From: an uncultured Acetatifactor sp.
GTDB lineage: Bacteria; Bacillota; Clostridia; Lachnospirales; Lachnospiraceae
Direction: 5' to 3'
DNA length: 35,929 bases
NCBI GenBank assembly: GCA_910584235.1
Contig: CAJTZD010000040.1
Span: 1-35,929, forward strand
The position numbers and the translations under genes are program-made. Numbering within the stretch: the first letter of the stretch is position 1; each line of letters opens with the position of its first letter. Of this stretch, positions 6,822 to 16,071 are shown piece after piece. The notes beneath the pieces are model-generated. The model had not been told where the DNA came from and did not search any database. It saw only the letters and a list, made by a program, of their open reading frames with translations.

Positions 6822-7471
6822 TTCGTTTATTAAAAAATCGGCTAATTAAAAAATATGATGTGTTTAGCTTTGATATATTTGACACCCTCATTGAAAGAAA
6901 AGTAACGATTCCCTCACAGATTTTTTATATGGCTGGCTCTGCTGTCTTAGGCAACAGTGCAGCTAAGGAATTTTGCAGTAATCGAATGGAAGCGGAAAAA
7001 ATGGCAAGAAATTTTGGGGGAAATAATGAATGTACGTTAGAAGAGATATACAAACAGCTGAATGGAAAATATGGAAGCATGTGTGATGCATTAATGAAAG
7101 CAGAGGTTGAGGCAGAATTAAATAATTGCATGCCGAGAAAAAAGCTAGTGGAGTTTTATAATGAATGTATAGAAAGAGGGAAAAGGGTTTTCATTATTTC
7201 CGATATGTATCTTCCTGGTGCAGTCATAAAAGAAATGCTCAGGAAATGTGGCGTTATTGATTGGAACGGATTATATATATCTAATGAACACAATAAAAAT
7301 AAACGAAACAGCGAGTTGTTTCAATCTGTTATTGAAGATAACTGCATTGAACGGAATTCAATCATCCATATAGGAGATAGTTTTAAGGCGGACTTTTGGG
7401 GGGCAAGAAAAGCGGGAATAGACAGTCTAATTGTCATTAAAAAACATTTTATCAGAAGGCTGTGTTCCTGA
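6818..7471 (+). CDS. HAD-superfamily hydrolase
   Basis: The 217-residue protein has all HAD motifs: FDIFDTLIE with nucleophile Asp19 and acid/base Asp22, FIISDMYLP (motif II), a Lys before NSELF as motif III candidate, and IHIGDSFKADFWGARKAG (motif IV). HAD enzymes of this type are usually phosphatases. The ATG at 6818 overlaps the TGA of the preceding gene as ATGA, with CAGGAA seven bases upstream, so translation is probably coupled. A longer frame from 6743 would overlap the upstream gene by 79 bases and is unlikely. It probably forms one functional unit with the preceding protein. Confidence 0.8.
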   Translation: MIRLLKNRLIKKYDVFSFDIFDTLIERKVTIPSQIFYMAGSAVLGNSAAKEFCSNRMEAEKMARNFGGNNECTLEEIYKQLNGKYGSMCDALMKAEVEAELNNCMPRKKLVEFYNECIERGKRVFIISDMYLPGAVIKEMLRKCGVIDWNGLYISNEHNKNKRNSELFQSVIEDNCIERNSIIHIGDSFKADFWGARKAGIDSLIVIKKHFIRRLCS

Positions 7472-7482
7472 GGAGAGGTGCT

Positions 7483-8613
7483 ATGCGTGTCTTGCAAATT
7501 AATGTAGATGATTTGGGATATGGAGGAGTGTTTTCCCTTGTATTTAATATGCAACAGCATATGATTCCAGAGGTCGTTTTTGACTATTGTGCAGTGGAAA
7601 AGTTTCAAAATACAGAGAATATCAAAAGAATAGAGGAATTGGGGGGCAGTGTTTATTGTATTGCATACGAAGGCAATAAGATTCTTCGCCAGGCAATCCA
7701 TTTCTATCGTTTGAAAAGGTTTCTTGATAAGAATAAATACCCAGTTGTTCATATCCATTCGGATGTATCATTTAAATTGCTGGAATTCTCATTTGCTGCA
7801 AAACTGGCTGGTGTAAAAAGCATCATCATACACTCCCATTCCGCGGGAATAGAGGGCAAGCATAGAAAGACAAAGTATATTGTGCACCAATTGTGTAAAA
7901 GGCTGCTAAAATATACAGCTGGTCATTACTATGCCTGTTCAAGGGAAGCGGCAAATTGGATGTACTGTGGAGACTTGAAGGTTAAGATCCTGAAAAATGG
8001 AGTTGATACAAATTTATATAAATTTGATAAAAAGAAAAGAGACGAAATCAGAGATAATCTAAAATTGTCAGACAAGTTTATAGTAGGAAATGTAGGCAGA
8101 TTTGCTTATTCGAAAAATCACAAGAGATTGTTATATATATTTAAAGAAATTCTCGCTATCAAAAGCAATAGTGTTTTGCTGTTGATAGGCAATGGAGACT
8201 TGATGGAAGAAACGGTAAAAATTGCGCATGCACTTAATATATTTGATTCTATTGTTTTTTACGGAAACACAACAAGTGTATACGATATGCTGCAGGCGTT
8301 AGATGTCTTTGTCATGCCATCAAGATTTGAGGGCTTAGGTATTGCTGCCATTGAGGCACAATCGGTAGGAGTTCCGGTTATTTGCTCTGAGGGAGTGCCT
8401 GAGGCAGCCATTGTAAATGAAAATGCCATCAGGATTTCGTTAAATTGTTCAGATGAATATTGGGCCAGAGAAATATTAAAGTTAGGAGAATATGGCAATT
8501 GTGGAAATACCCGAATCAAAGAAACTGGGTACGACATCAACGGTGTAAGCAGGGAATTGAAAGAATTTTACTTACATACAGGGACGAAAAATGATATCCA
8601 TTTTAAACATTAA
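7483..8613 (+). CDS. GT4 family glycosyltransferase
   Basis: The 376-residue retaining glycosyltransferase has a GT-B fold. The N-terminal acceptor domain starts MRVLQINVDDLGYGGVFSLV. The C-terminal donor domain contains FIVGNVGRFAYSKNHKRLL and EGLGIAAIEAQSVGVPVICS, which holds the E-x7-E type nucleotide-sugar contact of GT4 enzymes. ATG at 7483 has AGGAGAGG upstream; a GTG at 7462 in frame would overlap the previous gene. It probably adds one sugar to the lipid-linked repeat unit in the cytosol. The donor is not predictable. Confidence 0.87.
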   Translation: MRVLQINVDDLGYGGVFSLVFNMQQHMIPEVVFDYCAVEKFQNTENIKRIEELGGSVYCIAYEGNKILRQAIHFYRLKRFLDKNKYPVVHIHSDVSFKLLEFSFAAKLAGVKSIIIHSHSAGIEGKHRKTKYIVHQLCKRLLKYTAGHYYACSREAANWMYCGDLKVKILKNGVDTNLYKFDKKKRDEIRDNLKLSDKFIVGNVGRFAYSKNHKRLLYIFKEILAIKSNSVLLLIGNGDLMEETVKIAHALNIFDSIVFYGNTTSVYDMLQALDVFVMPSRFEGLGIAAIEAQSVGVPVICSEGVPEAAIVNENAIRISLNCSDEYWAREILKLGEYGNCGNTRIKETGYDINGVSRELKEFYLHTGTKNDIHFKH

Positions 8614-10021
8614 AACAAACTTTTTTTCAATATTGATATTAAGCTATTGTGTGTATGTGATGGTGTATTATAAGTCGATATCTCTTCGATATATTCGCCT
8701 CATCGCTTTAGCATTCATACTGGAAGTGGGAAAGTTTCAGGGCTATTTTTTTGCTATTGGGGAAAGTGAAGTATCTTATGAGGATGCTTTTGCCACAATT
8801 TTGCTTGTCATCAATTGTGTATCGATGGCCAAACATAAAAGATATGACAAAAAAACATTCATTGTTGCAATGGCTCTTCTGACTGTGGCTCTGCTGGGAA
8901 TCATTATGGAGAACATTGCGCCATATCAAGGGTTAATTATTCCATATAATTCAAAGCGGGCCTGGGACGGTTATGCAATTGGTGTGGAGGATAAAACAGA
9001 AGTTGTTTATTCGGTAACCAGATTTATGCTCCTTTATGTAAGAATTTTGTCACTAGCGACCACTATACTTGTGATAAATAAGAAATTGCCTACAAGCTGT
9101 TATAAAATAATTATCAGAAAAATTTCAGGCTTTGGAAAAATTGTATTGTCCTATGGAGTTGTGGAACTGGTGCTGAAAAATATTTTTCACAGCAATTTGA
9201 CAAACAGGATTAACTGCACGATGTTTGGGCTGGGGATATCAACATATACTGAAATTGCATTTAGATCAGGCTTAGCAAGGCTTCAAGGCTTTACCCGCGA
9301 ACCTTCCCATTTTTCGATGGCGATTTTTTATTTTGTTTTAATTATCATAATGAACGATTTGATTAACAATACAAAAAAGACGGGATTTTGGCTGCCAGTA
9401 TCTATGCTGCTGTTACTTATGTGTCGATCTTTCGCGGCGTTGGTGTATCTTATATTAATTTTTGTTTTTGTATTTACATTTTATAGAAAAGGAAAGGGCA
9501 CAGTAAATATTCAAAAAATTAAGCAACGGCTGTGGTGTATAAGTGGTTTTGCAATAGCGGGAGTAATTGCTTTATTGTTATGTGGAATGGAGTCGTATCT
9601 CTCAGACAGATTAGCATATGTGGTGCGAGTTGTCGGAAAGCTTATTAATGGCGGCAGCGTTCCGGTAAATTCAGATGTAGTAAGGCTTATAAGTATAATT
9701 GATACGACCAAGGATTTTCTGCATAGGCCTTTGCTTGGACTCGGAATGGGCGTGGAGGCAGCACATAGTGGAGTGGTGAGTATGCTTGCGGACATTGGTG
9801 TATTAGGCGTATTTTTTTGGTGGAAACTGGTCGCCTCAATACCACACGACAAAAGGGGTAAAATAGCTGTCTTGGTGTGGATTTTAGCCGCAAATCTACT
9901 ATGTGGCACTCAAAGAATCATGTATTCTGTAGTGGTTATGGTGTTCATTGTTTTTTGTCAATGTATGGATAAACGCTATGAAGAAAATATATCAGATCAA
10001 TTAGCGCTACAGCAAGAATAG
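8591..10021 (+). CDS. Wzy-like polysaccharide polymerase
   Basis: This 476-residue protein is almost entirely hydrophobic, with roughly ten to twelve membrane helices and an external loop around residues 115-140 (NIAPYQGLIIPYNSKRAWDG). Another loop holds GLARLQGFTREPSHFSM, a typical Arg-rich, Pro-Ser element of O-antigen polymerase/ligase-like proteins. Wzy enzymes polymerise flipped repeat units at the outer face of the membrane. The gene overlaps the preceding one by 23 bases. Assignment rests on topology, loop composition and operon position with a flippase and glycosyltransferases. Confidence 0.72.
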   Translation: MISILNIKTNFFSILILSYCVYVMVYYKSISLRYIRLIALAFILEVGKFQGYFFAIGESEVSYEDAFATILLVINCVSMAKHKRYDKKTFIVAMALLTVALLGIIMENIAPYQGLIIPYNSKRAWDGYAIGVEDKTEVVYSVTRFMLLYVRILSLATTILVINKKLPTSCYKIIIRKISGFGKIVLSYGVVELVLKNIFHSNLTNRINCTMFGLGISTYTEIAFRSGLARLQGFTREPSHFSMAIFYFVLIIIMNDLINNTKKTGFWLPVSMLLLLMCRSFAALVYLILIFVFVFTFYRKGKGTVNIQKIKQRLWCISGFAIAGVIALLLCGMESYLSDRLAYVVRVVGKLINGGSVPVNSDVVRLISIIDTTKDFLHRPLLGLGMGVEAAHSGVVSMLADIGVLGVFFWWKLVASIPHDKRGKIAVLVWILAANLLCGTQRIMYSVVVMVFIVFCQCMDKRYEENISDQLALQQE

Positions 10022-10035
10022 AGGGAGTCGCAACC

Positions 10036-10884
10036 ATGTTTATCTCAGTAATCATTCCTGTCTATAATGGGGAAAAAGGCATAGAGAAAGCGATACAAAG
10101 TGTTTTGTCGCAGGAAAGGAATGACGTCGAACTAATTATAGTTGATGGTGGTTCGACAGACAATACGATGGGAATCGTCAAATCATATGCAGATAGGATT
10201 TCTAAGTATTTATCAGAAAGAGATTCTGGATATGCGGAGGCATTGAATAAGGGTATTGCATTGGCAAGCGGGGATTATATCCTGATGCTGGCAGCTGACG
10301 ACAGGCTGCTCCCTCACGCAATTGATGGAATCAAAAGCAGCATAAAAGATGACACGGATATATGGTGCGGGTCAATATTGCAGATGCTTCCATACGGAAT
10401 AAAACATTGGAAATCAAATCCAAATTTAACGGAATTATATCATGGATGTTCCTTAAGGCATCCTGCTACAGCGTTTCGCAGAAAGCTGTTTGCATTATAT
10501 GGGGGGTATGACACTGATTATAAATGCGCAGCAGATCGTGAAATATTTTTAAGAATGTACACAAAAGGAGCAGTTTTTCAAGTGGAAGACATTCCGGTTG
10601 CGCTTTTTACCAGCGAAGGCATCAGCAATAAAAATGCGCTGACGATCGCTTTTCCAGAGGATGTTATAATCTCCGAAAAATATGGTGTCTCAACGGTTCA
10701 GGCAGAGAAAGACAGGCGGCTAAACATTAGAAAGTGTGTAAAATCTAAAAGGATTGCTTTTTTAAAGTGCATTCTTGCAAAGATGGGACTTTTGTCATTC
10801 ATATATCATTTATGCGGAAAAGGAGAAGCGTGCATGAATAAAAAAGATTTGGAAAATATCGGATTAAATCTACAAGACATTTGA
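10036..10884 (+). CDS. GT2 family glycosyltransferase
   Basis: The 282-residue GT-A enzyme starts MFISVIIPVYNGEKGIEKAI, continues with LIIVDGGSTDNT, and has the metal-binding acidic motif in MLAADDRLLP, typical of GT2 transferases in polysaccharide loci. It lacks membrane helices and should work at the inner membrane face. GGGAG precedes the start and the gene lies 14 bp after the polymerase gene. The C-terminal ~40 residues after LCGKGEACMNKKD have no recognisable motif. The sugar donor is unknown. Confidence 0.87.
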   Translation: MFISVIIPVYNGEKGIEKAIQSVLSQERNDVELIIVDGGSTDNTMGIVKSYADRISKYLSERDSGYAEALNKGIALASGDYILMLAADDRLLPHAIDGIKSSIKDDTDIWCGSILQMLPYGIKHWKSNPNLTELYHGCSLRHPATAFRRKLFALYGGYDTDYKCAADREIFLRMYTKGAVFQVEDIPVALFTSEGISNKNALTIAFPEDVIISEKYGVSTVQAEKDRRLNIRKCVKSKRIAFLKCILAKMGLLSFIYHLCGKGEACMNKKDLENIGLNLQDI

Positions 10885-10899
10885 CAGAAAGGTGATGGG

Positions 10900-11877
10900 A
10901 TGTTTACCATAATTATTTGTACATACAACGGAGGAAACCGGATAGAACGCGTGGTAAATTGTATTGTGAATCAGACTATGTTTGATTCCTTGGTGCAGAA
11001 AGTGCTGATTGTCGACAACTGCTCAACAGACTCCACATCTGAAGTTATCAAAGAATTAACGGAAGAAAACAGTAAAATCATCTATTTATATGAGCCTGAA
11101 CCAGGTTTGAGCAATGCTAGATTATGCGGCATAAAAAATGCGGACACCACATGGATTGTCTTTTTAGATGACGACAACTTTATTGATCAAAATTGGCTGT
11201 GCGGCGTTGCGGAGTATATAAAGACGCACGATGGCGCGGGAGCTTTTAATGGCCGGGTCATTCCCAGGTTTAAAGAGGCTCTGACAGATGAACAATATGT
11301 CCTGTTAAAAGCAGCATATTGCGGACTGGCATGCACATGCTATTCTGAGACACAAGACATTAGTATTGGAGAATATAAACGGATGCCATTTGGGGCAGGT
11401 CTGGTTATTTTGCGGGAACCATTGGAAAAGTTGGCCAGGAATGGATGGCTGGCGTCACAAGGCCGAAAGCAGGATAAAATCATTTCGGGAGAAGATACCG
11501 AGATGGTGGAGTGGGTTAAGGAAAGCGGATTTCGATGTGGATTTTGTGAGACGGTCAGCCTGTATCACGAAATAAACATAAGGAGACTGGAGCTTGGGTA
11601 TTTAAGAAAGCTGTACATGTCATTTGGCGAATCATACTACAGGATTATAAGTAAGAAAAAGTTCTACATATTGCGGCGTATGAAATGGGGGATGATAGAA
11701 GGGTTCCATTTCGTAAGGTCTTTTATATTGAATTTGAAACAAAAGAGAAAGAAAACAGAGGATTTCTATAGAAACGAACTACGGAGGGCCAGAGCAAAAG
11801 GATATTTGCTGGCTCTGATGAAAGAATTTATTTTTTTAAGCAAGCTTAGGAGAAAGACAAATAGATCTGCTCTATAG
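10900..11877 (+). CDS. GT2 family glycosyltransferase
   Basis: The 325-residue protein begins with the GT-A pattern FTIIICTYNGGNRIERVVNC, then VLIVDNCSTDSTSEVI, and has a strong acidic metal-binding cluster IVFLDDDNFIDQNWL. The segment PFGAGLVILREPLE followed by ISGEDTEMVEWVKESGF is the acceptor-side/catalytic-base region (ED motif) of GT2 enzymes. The C-terminus is Lys/Arg-rich and could contact the membrane. The gene follows its neighbour by 15 bp. Donor and linkage are unknown. Confidence 0.87.
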   Translation: MFTIIICTYNGGNRIERVVNCIVNQTMFDSLVQKVLIVDNCSTDSTSEVIKELTEENSKIIYLYEPEPGLSNARLCGIKNADTTWIVFLDDDNFIDQNWLCGVAEYIKTHDGAGAFNGRVIPRFKEALTDEQYVLLKAAYCGLACTCYSETQDISIGEYKRMPFGAGLVILREPLEKLARNGWLASQGRKQDKIISGEDTEMVEWVKESGFRCGFCETVSLYHEINIRRLELGYLRKLYMSFGESYYRIISKKKFYILRRMKWGMIEGFHFVRSFILNLKQKRKKTEDFYRNELRRARAKGYLLALMKEFIFLSKLRRKTNRSAL

Positions 11878-11911
11878 ATTGCTTTAAATGGACTGTGTTT
11901 GGAGGCGGATT

Positions 11912-12697
11912 ATGATTCCTAAAATGATTCACTATGTATGGTTTAGCGACCCACCAGAGTATCCGGACGATGTTGTTAAATGTATTGACTCATGGAAAGA
12001 GAAGCTGCCGGACTACGAAATAAGGCTTTGGAATGCAAAAAATTTTGATTTATCCATATGTCCTTATGCGCAAGAAGCATATCAGGAAAGAAAATTTGCA
12101 TTTGCAAGTGATTATGTGAGGCTTTGGGTACTCTACAATTATGGCGGGATCTATTTAGATTCAGATATTGAGATCCTGAAAAGCTTTGATGATTTGCTGG
12201 ATAATGAAGCATTTACCTGTTTTGAGGATTCTAACGGCATAGCCGCATGGATTTTTGGCAGCGAGAAAATGAATCCTTTGTTCAAGGAATTTATGGATGA
12301 CTATAATGGGCGTCGTTTTGTGCTGGGAGAAGGGCAGTACGATATGACCCCTAATCCGGTTCCTATAACGAAATGTTTGGTGAAGCACGGATTACAGATA
12401 AATGGAAAATATCAGAAATTGGATCATATTACAGTCTACCCAATGGAGTATTTTTGTCCCTTTAACCCTTATCGTGATGGGAGCAATTGTTTTACAGAAA
12501 ATACATATGCAAATCACCATTTTAACGGCGCATGGAAAAATGCATCAAATGAAAAGGAAAAGCGATATAAAGCAAAAGAAACTAAGTATCAAAAAATATT
12601 TGGGAAAAAATGGGGAGGCCGTCTGTGCCGTAATATCGTTAGGATAGAATATATGGGTATCGTTAAATGGTGCAAACGCTATTTGATTAATAGATGA
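11912..12697 (+). CDS. GT32-type (DXD) glycosyltransferase
   Basis: The 261-residue protein has the capsular GT32 pattern: IPKMIHYVWFSDPPEYPD, WKEKLPDYEIRLWNAKNFD, FASDYVRLWVLYNYGGIYLD and the DXD motif in YLDSDIEIL. GT32 enzymes are retaining transferases that use a nucleotide sugar and metal. I start at ATG 11912 because GGAGG lies at 11901-11905; an ATG at 11888 in frame has no site. It belongs to the same operon, and the next gene follows after 13 bp. Confidence 0.87.
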   Translation: MIPKMIHYVWFSDPPEYPDDVVKCIDSWKEKLPDYEIRLWNAKNFDLSICPYAQEAYQERKFAFASDYVRLWVLYNYGGIYLDSDIEILKSFDDLLDNEAFTCFEDSNGIAAWIFGSEKMNPLFKEFMDDYNGRRFVLGEGQYDMTPNPVPITKCLVKHGLQINGKYQKLDHITVYPMEYFCPFNPYRDGSNCFTENTYANHHFNGAWKNASNEKEKRYKAKETKYQKIFGKKWGGRLCRNIVRIEYMGIVKWCKRYLINR

Positions 12698-12710
12698 GTA
12701 TGAGGTATGG

Positions 12711-13835
12711 ATGAAGATTTTATTAATTGGGGAAAGATATTCCGAAAATTTAGGTGATGCTGTTATATGTGAAACAGTAAAAAGACTAATAGAGCAAAAA
12801 TGCGATGCAGAAATTATAGAGTTTGATCTTTCGGGAAGAAGTGGTTTTAACGAGTATTATAGTTTGCGGTCTCTTAGTAGAAATAGGTGCAGTGGATATA
12901 AAAAAATTATTATTTCTACAGTACTTCGTAAAGTCTTATATAGGAAAGCGGTCGATATTAAAAGATGCTTACGGGTTATGTTGAATTTAAATGAACATTT
13001 GCTTCGCAATAATTTTGACATTATACTGTTTGCAGGTGGTGCATTATTTCAGGACTACTTTGCAGAGTTGATATATAGCATTGTGAGACAATGCAAAAGA
13101 AAGTCTCCTACAGTAGTGTTTCATGCATGTGGACTAGGTAAGATTTCAGATCATTCCAAAAAAATTTTAAAAAGAGTTTTCAACTTAGAGTGTGTAAAGG
13201 ATATTTCCATAAGAGATTCATATGAAAGGTTTATTTTTTTGTTCGGAAATGAACATAAAGTTACTAATACATATGACACAGCGTTATGCTGTCCTAGATT
13301 TTACAACAGATCCAATGTAATCGTGGCTGAATATGGTATTGGATGCATAAATTGGGAAAATACCTATCATATACAAAAACAAATTATCCAAGGAATTATG
13401 AATAGTGGAGCGACATGGAAGCTGTTCACAAATGGAGATATTTCTGACGAGAGAGTTGTCGATAAACTGCTTATTGAGTTAGGAATTTCTTATAGAAAGA
13501 GTGAGTTGGTTCTACCTAGGGCAATAGATGCAGAAAGCTTGATATTTAATATTACTTCATTTAAAAAGATAATTTCATTTCGTCTTCATAGCCATATTAT
13601 TGCTGCTTCTTTTGGAATCCCGAGTTATGGTTTTGTTTGGGACTCAAAAGTTAGAGATTTTTTTGTAAAGCTTGGGATTCCGGAACAGTGTAGGGATATT
13701 ACAGAAAAAATTGATTATGAAACATTGGTTAAAGATGTAAAAGATAATTTGGATGATATACAGAGAGAGATAAAGAAACAGGCGGATCTTAGCAAAGAGG
13801 ATTTATATAGACAGCTTATAAAAGAGAAACATTAA
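12711..13835 (+). CDS. polysaccharide pyruvyltransferase family
   Basis: The 374-residue protein begins MKILLIGERYSENLGDAVIC, the GT-B-like start of the polysaccharide pyruvyl transferase family (CsaB/WcaK type), and has IILFAGGALFQDYF and KIISFRLHSHIIAASFGIPS in the expected order. These enzymes add a pyruvate ketal from phosphoenolpyruvate to a sugar, giving the polymer negative charge; some relatives have other transferase roles. TGAGGT precedes the start. The stop TAA at 13833-13835 shares its last base with an ATG of the following frame. The gene is among the most AT-rich in the window. Confidence 0.82.
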   Translation: MKILLIGERYSENLGDAVICETVKRLIEQKCDAEIIEFDLSGRSGFNEYYSLRSLSRNRCSGYKKIIISTVLRKVLYRKAVDIKRCLRVMLNLNEHLLRNNFDIILFAGGALFQDYFAELIYSIVRQCKRKSPTVVFHACGLGKISDHSKKILKRVFNLECVKDISIRDSYERFIFLFGNEHKVTNTYDTALCCPRFYNRSNVIVAEYGIGCINWENTYHIQKQIIQGIMNSGATWKLFTNGDISDERVVDKLLIELGISYRKSELVLPRAIDAESLIFNITSFKKIISFRLHSHIIAASFGIPSYGFVWDSKVRDFFVKLGIPEQCRDITEKIDYETLVKDVKDNLDDIQREIKKQADLSKEDLYRQLIKEKH

Positions 13836-13846
13836 TGAGGATAATC

Positions 13847-15379
13847 ATGTCAGAGAGCAGAGCCCAAAATGCAACGCGCAATGTCATCTTTGCAGTGCTT
13901 TTAAAATTATATCAGATAATTGTGCCATTTGGAATTAGGACTATCTTTATATACACGTTGGGCATTCAGTATATAGGACTGAATGGACTATTCGCCTCAC
14001 TCCTAAATACGCTGAATTTGGCTGAATTGGGTGTAGGGACGGCGCTGGTATTTAGCATGTATAAGCCTATAGCCAAACATGACACAGAAATGATATGTGC
14101 GTTGATGAACTTCTATAAAAAAGCCTATTGCGTAATAGGCTTGGTTATTATGTTTTTGGGTATCGGATTGATGCCTTTTTTAGGCATCTTTATAAAATCA
14201 GATATTCCAGCCAATATAAATATTTACATTTTATATCTGATTAATTTGGCAGGAACAGTATCTACATATTTCTTGTTCGCGTATAAAGGCAGCTTGTTCG
14301 TCGCACACCAGAGAAATGATATAAAGAGTAAAATTGTTATAGGAGTGGAAACGGTAAAATATGTGTTACAGTGTATGGCATTGCTGTTTTTTAAAAATTA
14401 TTATATATACGTCATCGTTATTCCAATGTGTAGTATTGCAACAAATATAATCACAGCGTTACTGGCATCAAAATATTATCCGGAATATAGAAGCCAGGGA
14501 AAACTTAATAAGGAAGATGTCACTGTAATAAAAGAAAAAATAAAAGCGCTATTTATAGTGAAGATTGGTAACATAGTCCTTAATTCTTTTGATAACATTG
14601 TAATTTCTGCATTTTTAGGTCTGGCCGTTTTAGGATTATATTCAAACTATTATTATGTAGTTTCATCAGTAATAAGTATGATTGGATTATGTACGAACTC
14701 AATTATTGCATCACTGGGAAACAGTGTGGAGACAGAAAGTAAAGAAAAGAATTATAAGGACTTTATGCGACTTTCCTTTTGGAATCAATGGGTGGTCGGG
14801 TGGTGCGCGATTTGCATGATATGTCTTTATCAACATTTTATCAGGCTTTGGATTGGTGAAGAGAATATACTGCCTTTTGGAATTGTAGTTCTGTTTGCTG
14901 CTTATTTCTATGTTTTGCAGTCGAACCAGGTAGCGGGAGCATATAAAGATGCAGCGGGAATCTGGGTATCGGATCGTTTTAGACCATTGATAACAGCCGG
15001 AGTCAATCTGATTAGCAATCTGATAATGGTGCAGTTTATTGGAATATATGGGATCATTCTGTCAACGGTTATAAGCCTGTTGTTTGTGAATATGCCATGG
15101 CTTTTACATAATGTATGCAAGTTAGTCTTTAATGTTAGAGTAGGGGAATATATTTCGAATTGGTTCTACAACGTTGCAGTTACTTTGCTTGCTGGAGGGA
15201 TTTGCTTTTACGTCTGTAGTCTGTTACCGGAAATAGGCATCTGGTGGTTGCTGGGAAAGGGCTTGGTTTGCATAGTTATCCCTAATATTATATATTTTCT
15301 TGCTTATCATCGAACCAAGAGTTTTATGGATAGCAAAGAGCTTGTTCAAAAAATATATAGAAACATATTACATAGATAA
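13847..15379 (+). CDS. Wzx-like repeat-unit flippase
   Basis: The 510-residue protein with about twelve to fourteen membrane helices resembles the MOP-superfamily polysaccharide transporters (Wzx/RfbX). The N-terminal stretch NVIFAVLLKLYQIIVPFGIR leads into FIYTLGIQYIGLNGLFASLL, a familiar start of capsule flippases in Firmicutes. It would move the undecaprenyl-linked repeat unit outward for the Wzy-like enzyme. ATG at 13847 has GAGG six bases upstream; ATG at 13835 in frame overlaps the previous stop by one base and adds only MRII. It is the last gene of the operon. No clear intrinsic terminator follows. Confidence 0.85.
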   Translation: MSESRAQNATRNVIFAVLLKLYQIIVPFGIRTIFIYTLGIQYIGLNGLFASLLNTLNLAELGVGTALVFSMYKPIAKHDTEMICALMNFYKKAYCVIGLVIMFLGIGLMPFLGIFIKSDIPANINIYILYLINLAGTVSTYFLFAYKGSLFVAHQRNDIKSKIVIGVETVKYVLQCMALLFFKNYYIYVIVIPMCSIATNIITALLASKYYPEYRSQGKLNKEDVTVIKEKIKALFIVKIGNIVLNSFDNIVISAFLGLAVLGLYSNYYYVVSSVISMIGLCTNSIIASLGNSVETESKEKNYKDFMRLSFWNQWVVGWCAICMICLYQHFIRLWIGEENILPFGIVVLFAAYFYVLQSNQVAGAYKDAAGIWVSDRFRPLITAGVNLISNLIMVQFIGIYGIILSTVISLLFVNMPWLLHNVCKLVFNVRVGEYISNWFYNVAVTLLAGGICFYVCSLLPEIGIWWLLGKGLVCIVIPNIIYFLAYHRTKSFMDSKELVQKIYRNILHR

Positions 15380-15646
15380 TTGATTAGTAATATAAATTGT
15401 TTTTTCTTTTAGAGATTTTATCATTCCCGGGCCCGGTTGCGATTATATGGCTTACGTCAAAAAATAAGAAAATTGGAAGCTATCTATATTTGATAAAGTA
15501 ACATATATATAAAGCTGGCAATCGCTTAAGTGGTGCTGCTGACATCCGGCAGTATCTTGCCAGTGTTCACTATAGACATATAAGAGTCGGGCTGTTGAGA
15601 ACATGGTTTCGACTCTTGCCATCATCTGCATATAATCATATTTTCC

Positions 15647-15678
15647 TTTATGCAGATAATGGCCTGTATCTGCATAAA
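15647..15678. repeat. 12-bp perfect inverted repeat
   Basis: TTTATGCAGATA at 15647-15658 and its exact complement at 15667-15678 flank an 8-base loop. Parts of the same motif recur nearby (ATCTGCATA at 15624, TTTATGCAGA at 15690). No T tract follows, so it is not an obvious terminator. Confidence 0.7.
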
Positions 15679-15845
15679 AAGCAGCATATTTTTATGCAGA
15701 AACCGAGAAAGATAATTTGGTAAAAAGGAATACTCTGCTGACGGAAAAGAAAAATAAGCTCATTATGCAGCTTGAGAACTGCAAGAATGAAAATAAACGG
15801 CTGGAACAAGAATCTGTAGACGCTAAAACAAATATTGATATATAA
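15678..15845 (+). pseudogene. coiled-coil protein remnant
   Basis: An open stretch of 55 codons ends in TAA at 15843-15845. It has no usable start or ribosome-binding site. Its translation contains EKDNLVKRNTLL and QLENCKNENKRLEQE, a Lys/Glu/Asn-rich heptad-like coiled coil. It is most simply the 3' end of a lost gene. I cannot name the family. Confidence 0.35.
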
Positions 15846-15962
15846 TATTTTGCAGATACAATGATAATCACGTAAGGCGTGTTGTTGAAGCGGTGGCTTA
15901 GACAGAGAATAGACTTGGATGCTATTCCGTTATCGTATCGTTCTAGTATTTCAGGAGGTTTT

Positions 15963-16009
15963 AAAAAGAGATCTGGAGCATCTTAAGTGTATGTACCAGT
16001 TCTCTTTTT
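15963..16009. terminator. terminator-like hairpin
   Basis: Bases 15963-15976 pair with 15996-16009 (14 positions, one mismatch) around a 19-base loop. The left arm starts with five A and the right arm ends with five T, so it could work in both directions and insulate the convergent polysaccharide and ABC operons. A loop of this size weakens the call. Confidence 0.5.
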
Positions 16010-16049
16010 GTTTCCTGCGAATATCTCAACGCCATCAGTACAATGGACG
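16010..16049 (+). pseudogene. 38-bp vestige of AAA-ATPase gene
   Basis: The 38 bases ending in CATCAGTACAATGGAC (about 16010-16047) match bases 22230-22267 of the intact AAA-ATPase gene with four differences, all but one at likely wobble positions. Both encode REYLNAISTMD-like sequence in plus orientation. Nothing else of the gene is visible on either side. Confidence 0.55.
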
Positions 16050-16071
16050 ACTGTCATCGTCATCGGCAACT

